Shown here: positions 59,276 to 64,000 of the stretch, in pieces | Position numbering within the stretch: the first letter of the stretch is position 1 | How the letters are laid out: each line of letters opens with the position of its first letter | Assembly: GCA_035633215.1 (NCBI GenBank) | Contig: DASQFI010000022.1 | Coordinates: 124,001 to 188,000, forward strand | Reading direction: 5' to 3' | DNA length: 64,000 nt | Origin: DASQFI01 sp035633215 | GTDB taxonomy: Bacteria > Acidobacteriota > Vicinamibacteria > Vicinamibacterales > SCN-69-37 | Notes under the pieces: model-generated | What the model saw: the letters and a program-made list of their open reading frames with translations, nothing else | What the model was told of the DNA's origin: nothing | The model's database searches: none | Position numbers and translations under genes: made by a program

Positions 59276-60058
59276 TTACGCTGACTGCCGTTCCGGGGTC
59301 GGTAACGGCTTCAACTGCGGCACCGGCCGGGCCGGCGGCACGCGATAGAGTCCGAGAATGTGATCCACGCTCGCCTGCAGGATGATCGGCAGATTGCCTT
59401 TCTGCCGCTGCAGTTCTTCGATCCGTTCGACCGGCGTCCGATTCGCCCGTTGCCAGGCGCCAAACTCCGACGCGAACGCCAAGTACACTGCCCGCCGCGG
59501 CGAGTCCGGTTTGCGGCGGTCGGCCTCGTACCAGCTCTGTAGGCGATCGAGCGCGGCCAGTCCTGCGCTTCGCACCACCGCGGGATACTCCGTCAAGAGC
59601 GCGTTGGCATACAGCAACTTCACCATCTCGACGGACCCAGCCGATCGGATGTCGCTCGCAAACCGCATCGCGTCGCTGTCGAGCGCCTGCCGCCGATCGG
59701 CCGCTCGCCGTTCCGCCTGCCATTGCTCCGTGCTCATAAAGGCCGGCTTCGTTTCTGAACGAGTCGCCTTCGCCCGAAGTTGTCCTTCTTCCTGATCGAG
59801 CGGAGCGATCTCGCGCGCATGCACCGCCGCGATCCCTTCGGCCAACGTCGCCCGAAACTCGGCCTCGAGCACGGCGCGACGGCGCGACTTCTCACTCGCA
59901 ATCAGGGGTTGATCCTCGAGCTGCGCGATCGCCGCCTCGTGCGCTTCGCACACCTTGACCAGCGGGAGTACCCCAGCATGCAACCGGCCCGCGGCAATGC
60001 CTGCGGCGACCATGTCGGGGCGCGTTTGGAACGTGGGTCTCATTTGCTCTGTCGCCAT
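59276..60058 (-). CDS. Helical island protein after TerL, function unknown
   Basis: 260 residues, mostly long amphipathic helices (LEAEFRATLAEGIAAVHARE, QWQAERRAADRRQALDSDAM, RTPVERIEELQRQKGNLPII) with heptad-like spacing, and a Pro-rich end (PPARPVPQLKPLPTPE). It starts 15 bases after the TerL stop. In tailed phages this position usually holds the portal gene, but the length and sequence do not fit a portal protein (about 400-600 residues). It may be a scaffold-like or regulatory protein. Confidence 0.65.
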   Translation of the reverse strand: MATEQMRPTFQTRPDMVAAGIAAGRLHAGVLPLVKVCEAHEAAIAQLEDQPLIASEKSRRRAVLEAEFRATLAEGIAAVHAREIAPLDQEEGQLRAKATRSETKPAFMSTEQWQAERRAADRRQALDSDAMRFASDIRSAGSVEMVKLLYANALLTEYPAVVRSAGLAALDRLQSWYEADRRKPDSPRRAVYLAFASEFGAWQRANRTPVERIEELQRQKGNLPIILQASVDHILGLYRVPPARPVPQLKPLPTPERQSA

Positions 60059-60073
60059 GTCGTCTCTGTCCTT

Positions 60074-61690
60074 TCACGATGTTGGGTAGAACCGTTCGCC
60101 GGAAGGCTGCATGCTCGCCAGCTCGCGCGCCAGCCGCGCGCGCTTTGCCTCTTGCAGCTCGAGCATCGCCTGCGACACATAATTCGACCGCCGCTCGCGG
60201 CGAATCCCGCCGTAGAACGCCGCCTGCCAATCGTCGCCAGCATCACGCACGGGAATCGCCGCAAGAACCGGACGCGCTTCCTTCACCGTCCCGTAGCACG
60301 CGGCCAGCGCGAGCGAATTGATGTAATCGTCATGTCCAGAACGGGGATGTTCAACAATGTCCTTCCCGCCCGGTCGCGGCCGCCGCTCCAGCATCGTCAA
60401 CTCGCGGATCATCTGCGGATGGTCGAGTAGTTCGATCCGGCCTTGCGCCAGAAGCGGCTCGAAGTTTTGATATGCCTGCGACCGGTCCAACTCGGCGTGG
60501 CGGAAGTGAATGTTGTGCCGCTCGAATGCCTGTTTCACCCATCCGGCCGCGTACTTGTCCGACACAATCTCCGAGCACCCATACTTCCGCGCGAGCTCGA
60601 CGTACTCGCGCACGAGTGCCTCCAAATCCGGGGGCGTCGTCCCCTGACGCGCGCTGCCACGCATCACCGCCTGGACGATTCGCCGCTCGTCTCCCTCGCC
60701 ATCCACGAAACAGATTGCCGCCGTGAACGCATCCGGCCCGCCACCGCTGGGGTCAATGGCCATCACGGCCGATCGACTGCGGTTCGGCGGAAGTTCGTAC
60801 CGCCCGACCCGCACGGCACTATCAATCCATTCACGAGGCACAAACGCGGCCACGTCGTCGCTAAACATCGCCTCGTATTCGCGGGCAAACCGCTGCGGAT
60901 CGAGCCGTCGCTCCCGCTCCAGCCGTTCGAGCCCAATCTGCGGATTCATCGTGATCGTGCTCGCAACCCACACGAGCAGATCGGGATCGTCCTTCGCGTA
61001 GGCCCGCACAAAGTCGTCGTACAAAATCCCCGACCGCATATACGGGGTTGAAATCTTGACCAGCTTCGTCCGCGGAAACGCAATCATCCCGCGCCGGAGC
61101 GACTGCTGAATCTCCTGATCCGAGTTCTGCGAACCTTCCAACCTGAAAAATGCGACTTCGTCGAGCACGCCAACGGGAATCGACCAGCCGCGCATCGCGC
61201 CCGTGGTGGACGGAAAACACTTCACGGAGATCCCGTTCACCAGATCGAGCGAGTTCGCCTTCGGCTCGTCAATCAACAGGTTCTTGAGAATCGGACTTCG
61301 CAGAAACGGCGCTTTGATGTAGCCGTACGCGACCGCCGTCGCCCGCTGATCTTGCGCCCCGAGCGCGACAATCGCCGTCTCACCGTGCGCCAGATACCGC
61401 TCGTGGCCGCCGAAGCTCGCCTCGAAACACACCACGGGCGTGACAATGCGGCTGTTCTTCCCTGAGCGTGCGCCCGCTATGACGTCGGTCTCCGGGGACT
61501 CCTGCGTCGGCGGGTCCGTGCGTTTCGTGCACGCCTGGTAGATCTCCCGCTGCTCCGCAGTCATCTCGAGCCCGTACATCGCCCGGAGGCACGTCTCTTG
61601 CGCTGGCGAGAGACGCAGGTCGAGCAACTGCGGGTCAGTCGCAAATTCGATGATGTTCGGCGTGTCCATACGCGAGACGGTCATGCCCAT
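60074..61690 (-). CDS. Phage terminase large subunit (TerL)
   Basis: 538 residues. The ATPase Walker A-like motif is GARSGKNSR at about 73-81, and Walker B is in VGVLDEVAFFRLEG with the catalytic Glu. The RNase H-like nuclease domain shows AIDPSGGGPDAFT (first Asp), IVSDKYAAGWVKQAFERH (second acidic) and HPRSGHDDYINSLALA (terminal Asp pair). It would package DNA into a prohead. It overlaps TerS by one base (TGATG). No portal or capsid gene follows within the window, so a helper or another source of heads would be needed. Confidence 0.88.
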   Translation of the reverse strand: MGMTVSRMDTPNIIEFATDPQLLDLRLSPAQETCLRAMYGLEMTAEQREIYQACTKRTDPPTQESPETDVIAGARSGKNSRIVTPVVCFEASFGGHERYLAHGETAIVALGAQDQRATAVAYGYIKAPFLRSPILKNLLIDEPKANSLDLVNGISVKCFPSTTGAMRGWSIPVGVLDEVAFFRLEGSQNSDQEIQQSLRRGMIAFPRTKLVKISTPYMRSGILYDDFVRAYAKDDPDLLVWVASTITMNPQIGLERLERERRLDPQRFAREYEAMFSDDVAAFVPREWIDSAVRVGRYELPPNRSRSAVMAIDPSGGGPDAFTAAICFVDGEGDERRIVQAVMRGSARQGTTPPDLEALVREYVELARKYGCSEIVSDKYAAGWVKQAFERHNIHFRHAELDRSQAYQNFEPLLAQGRIELLDHPQMIRELTMLERRPRPGGKDIVEHPRSGHDDYINSLALAACYGTVKEARPVLAAIPVRDAGDDWQAAFYGGIRRERRSNYVSQAMLELQEAKRARLARELASMQPSGERFYPTS

Positions 61691-62283
61691 CAGCCGGCCG
61701 CCCCGTTCTGCTGCTTCTGCGCCCAGTACTCAGCCGGCGACGGTAGCGACTTCTGCTGACGCGCAAGGCCGAGCGTGTTCGCCAGCTTGGCGAAGCGATC
61801 GAGCACCTGCAAGTACGTCGTCGTCGCCGCCCTGGTCTTGCCCTTGCCCGTCAACACGCCATGCGCGAGGAGCTCGTCACCCATCGCGCCGAGAATTACC
61901 TCCAGCCGGGCCACCTCCCGGACGGACGCCCGCGCGAGCGACGACAATTCAGCCGGGCCACCAAGGTCCGTCTCAATCGCCGCTATCTGCTCCTGATGCC
62001 AGGCAGCGACGTCAGGCTGCTGCACGAGCTGCTTCGACGTCAGTCCGTGACGGAGCGCGAGTGTGTTCTGACGGCCAGCCTGCCCGTTGGCTTGCCGGCC
62101 ACGACCACGGAGTGCCCCAACCGCTTCCCGCGCCCGCTCGAACAGTTCCGGCTCGGCCGGCGGGAGTTCGCCAGACGGTGGGGGAGTGGCCGACGCCGAA
62201 TCCGGCTTGGATTCGCACAGTGATTCGCACACCGCGCCATTGGCAGCGAGAAGAGGCCCGGAAACATTGGCGCGTTTACTCAT
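61690..62283 (-). CDS. Probable terminase small subunit (TerS-like)
   Basis: 197 residues from the ATG at 62283, which overlaps the upstream stop (ATGA) and is preferred to a GTG at 62289. Position directly before TerL with a one-base overlap is the main evidence. The sequence has a Pro-rich N-terminal part, a GNxxALRHGL-like stretch (QAGRQNTLALRHGLTSKQLV) seen in phage small-terminase-like proteins, and helical regions (QEQIAAIETDLGGPAELSSL, TTYLQVLDRFAKLANTLGLA). It would select the packaging site on the DNA. Confidence 0.65.
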   Translation of the reverse strand: MSKRANVSGPLLAANGAVCESLCESKPDSASATPPPSGELPPAEPELFERAREAVGALRGRGRQANGQAGRQNTLALRHGLTSKQLVQQPDVAAWHQEQIAAIETDLGGPAELSSLARASVREVARLEVILGAMGDELLAHGVLTGKGKTRAATTTYLQVLDRFAKLANTLGLARQQKSLPSPAEYWAQKQQNGAAG

Positions 62284-62906
62284 GAGCACTTGCCTGACGG
62301 ACTTGTGGAGACGTCCGACGTGACGCGGTTGTAGGAGAACGTCCCCACGGCCGTTTCGCGGTTTCCTAATTCAGTTGGCAGTGACAGCGCAGCGCGGGGA
62401 CAGGGACAAGGGACAGGTATATAGGTAATACCTTGTCCCGCTTGCCCCCTGTAGTCCTGCGGGACATGTCCCTGCTTGTCCTGGGACTGTCCCAATCGAA
62501 GTCGATAGGCTCGCTGTCGGCACGCCTGCGAGCAGTAGCACGCTGAGCCGCGGCGCGGCCGGAAGAGTTCACGACACGTCATGCACACCGTGCGCAGCCG
62601 CTGTGCCAGGCGGTGCCATCGTCTGGCGAGCTGTGCGGTGTGGCGCTGTTCCCGTCGGCACCGAGGGCAGCGCCAGACGATGGAAGTCATCGCGATAACG
62701 CGGCGGCAGCCGCGGCAGTTTCGGACGAGACAGGGCATCGGGCAAGCGCCGTTCTCGTCGGTCGCGATGGTCCGGCCGTTCGGTTCCCACCGAATGACGA
62801 CGTCGTACCACTGCCCGAGATGCCACAGCGGAGTGAGCGTGACGCTTTGTGAAGCGCTCGCGCTCTTGAGAGCTTCAATTGCCGTCACGCTGTCAGTGGT
62901 CATCAC
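62280..62906 (-). CDS. Island protein with two zinc-binding Cys clusters
   Basis: 208 residues. A first cluster is VRNCRGCRRVIAMTSIVWRC then PRCRREQRH (CxxC...CPRC). The second is VCMTCRELFRPRRGSACYCS with QACRQRAYRLRLG. The second resembles the 55254-55463 miniprotein. The C-terminal third is variable. The ATG at 62906 overlaps the ATPase stop by four bases (ATGA) and its stop overlaps TerS, so translation is coupled through the operon. It is probably a nucleic-acid-binding protein. Confidence 0.7.
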   Translation of the reverse strand: MMTTDSVTAIEALKSASASQSVTLTPLWHLGQWYDVVIRWEPNGRTIATDENGACPMPCLVRNCRGCRRVIAMTSIVWRCPRCRREQRHTAQLARRWHRLAQRLRTVCMTCRELFRPRRGSACYCSQACRQRAYRLRLGQSQDKQGHVPQDYRGQAGQGITYIPVPCPCPRAALSLPTELGNRETAVGTFSYNRVTSDVSTSPSGKCS

Positions 62907-64000
62907 GCGGTCCGCCTTTCGAGGAGGCCGTACTTGACGGTTTTCGTCTCGCCGCCGATCGTCTCCACGCGGATGAAGACTTTCTGCAGGTCACGGTGGA
63001 TCGCCTTCTTGACGCTGTCGCGCTTGGCGTCGAGGTCGTCGGCCAGGTCGTCAATAGAGATGGCGCCGCGCCGCTTCATGGTCGCCACGATGCGATCGCG
63101 GATGGGCAGGGAGTCGGAGAGTTCGTCAAGGTCGCCCGTCGAGACGCGCTCGATCCTGATGCGTTCCCCAAACTCGAACCGGAGCGCCACGGGTTGACGC
63201 CGGGCGCCGGCATTGACCTTGATGTTTTCGAGCAAGGCCTCGAGTCGGCCGGGGCCGGACTCCGCAGACTTGAGGTACCAGACATCGCGGCAGAGATTCA
63301 GCCAGTAAGGCGAGCCGTACGGACGCTTGTTTGTGCCGTCCGTCGCGTCGTGTTTCGTGTGGGACAGCAAGATCGAACCGATCCTGCCCAAGCTGCGAAT
63401 GGCCCGCCCGAATGCGAGCGGGGCCTCGGAGTATTCCATCGGGCCATCCGTACCGAGCCCAACAGAATCCACGGCCACAAAATCAAGGCCACGTTCATGG
63501 ACAAACCGGCGCACGCGGGGCGCTTCGATCGTGAACGGCCGCTGCAGCCTCAGGTAATGCACCGACGGAAGTGGCGAATCAAACTGTTTGCCGAGCCGAT
63601 CCCGGTGAACGATTTCGTTCCATTCGTTATCCAGAAATCCGACTTGGAATCCGCGGCGATTGAGGTCGCCGAGAATCCGCAGGGCGAGCAGCGACTTTCC
63701 GTCGCCGCCCTTCGCCACCAGCATGATCGGGTCGTAGCGCGCGATCGGCAGGCCGAGTACTTCCTCGGAGGTTGTGATCGATGGATCGAGTTCAACATCG
63801 CGGAGGTCAACGCCGGGATCGCCGTCGCGCTCGGCTTTCAGGAGATGCAGCGAGAACAGTTGCAGGAGTTCGCCCCACGGATACTCTGGAGTCTTCGACA
63901 GCGCACCTAAGGCACTCGCCCGCGAGTGTCGATCCGCAAGACGCGAGAAATTCATGCTCGAACTGTCCGCGGTCCCGTCGAGCGTGGCGACGCCGTGGAG
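62903..64000 (-). CDS. RepA/RecA-like hexameric helicase ATPase (start may lie outside)
   Basis: The frame reads from an ATG at 63955 (350 residues), but it is open to the right edge without a stop and that ATG has no ribosome-binding site, so the true start may be beyond 64000. Walker A is GGDGKSLLALRIL (about 83-95). Walker B is LDFVAVDSVGLG, and the RIGSILLSHTKHD strand is the RecA-like sensor region. The C-terminal 60 residues are a winged helix (SIDDLADDLDAKRDSVKKAI). This is the AAA_25/RSF1010 RepA-like group found in phages and plasmids. It begins the ATGA-coupled series ATPase - zinc protein - TerS - TerL. Confidence 0.78.
   Translation of the reverse strand, partial: LHGVATLDGTADSSSMNFSRLADRHSRASALGALSKTPEYPWGELLQLFSLHLLKAERDGDPGVDLRDVELDPSITTSEEVLGLPIARYDPIMLVAKGGDGKSLLALRILGDLNRRGFQVGFLDNEWNEIVHRDRLGKQFDSPLPSVHYLRLQRPFTIEAPRVRRFVHERGLDFVAVDSVGLGTDGPMEYSEAPLAFGRAIRSLGRIGSILLSHTKHDATDGTNKRPYGSPYWLNLCRDVWYLKSAESGPGRLEALLENIKVNAGARRQPVALRFEFGERIRIERVSTGDLDELSDSLPIRDRIVATMKRRGAISIDDLADDLDAKRDSVKKAIHRDLQKVFIRVETIGGETKTVKYGLLERRTA

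Larger units (their letters stand above)
52142..64000. mobile_element. Phage-derived integrative island at tRNA-Thr (right end outside the window)
   Basis: It begins in the tRNA-Thr 3' end, with an inward-facing tyrosine integrase. The content is an integrase module (int, J-domain protein, small hypotheticals, zinc proteins; 52229-55463), a zone of chromosomal debris with a 50-bp direct repeat (55548-58110) plus an unrecognised gene, and a packaging/replication operon (59042-64000: RepA-like ATPase, zinc protein, TerS-like, TerL, two hypotheticals). No second tRNA-end copy is seen, so attR must lie beyond 64000 if it exists. Portal, capsid and tail genes are absent within the visible part. 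Confidence 0.78.

Noticed and set aside
58941..59723. A 260-residue leftward frame of Arg/Gly-rich sequence
   Set aside because: It overlaps in another frame the well-supported 59042-59245 and 59276-60058 genes, has no motif and has a composition typical of a shadow frame in GC-rich DNA.
59276..60058. Portal protein by position after TerL
   Set aside because: At 260 residues with heptad-like helices and no portal-like core it does not fit; position alone is not enough.

Overview
The window is GC-rich bacterial chromosome. Its gene content suggests an Acidobacteriota chromosome, most like the Vicinamibacteria (subdivision 6) lineage. The hints are large secreted BNR-repeat proteins with Gly-rich linkers, CarboxypepD_reg proteins, an ADOP-type FtsX permease remnant, DUF2911, and many secreted amidohydrolases and peptidases. 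That assignment is inference, since no rRNA or taxon-defining marker was compared.

Positions 1-20500 are mostly housekeeping. A leftward operon uvrC - M50 protease - trpS - scpA - scpB (the last cut by the window edge) is followed by a CDP-alcohol phosphatidyltransferase, tdk, efp, a small heat shock protein, an HtrA-type protease, an alkyladenine glycosylase coupled to a HEAT-repeat protein, uvrA, an RRM protein, and a coupled BNR / amidohydrolase / Ycf48-like operon. Positions 20687-29500 carry an outer-membrane-like protein and a tightly overlapping leftward operon: M28 peptidase - DUF2911 - ureohydrolase - APC permease - DDAH-like enzyme - NHS-type MFS, with a FAD/Rieske oxidoreductase upstream. 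It looks like uptake and breakdown of guanidino compounds.

Positions 29571-52100 hold a decayed FtsX permease, a giant M14 metallopeptidase, a rightward coupled trio (two CarboxypepD_reg proteins and a PLP decarboxylase), an NtrC-type regulator with its histidine kinase, a cell-envelope block (Pro-rich lipoprotein, TPR-like, VWA, OmpA), assorted hydrolases, a Ku remnant, and two adjacent paralogues each with two LecA-like modules.

From a tRNA-Thr(CGU) gene at 52142 to the window end the DNA looks like an integrated phage-derived island. It has a tyrosine integrase abutting the tRNA, a J-domain miniprotein, three small zinc-ribbon/finger proteins, and at the far end a fully coupled leftward operon of RepA-like ATPase - zinc protein - TerS-like - TerL. 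No portal, capsid or tail gene is seen downstream of TerL inside the window. The space where they would be expected holds truncated chromosomal genes (SGNH/AlgX-like, Gfo/Idh, GH51), an intact methyltransferase and a perfect 50-bp direct repeat.

A second theme is non-coding palindromic elements. Two long imperfect inverted repeats, built of short degenerate CTGGGAATCT-like units, sit between convergent genes. A pair of 105-109 bp elements with related 18-bp perfect inverted ends supply the TAG stop codons of uvrA and the ntrC-like gene, and a third palindrome of another family does the same for the MFS gene.
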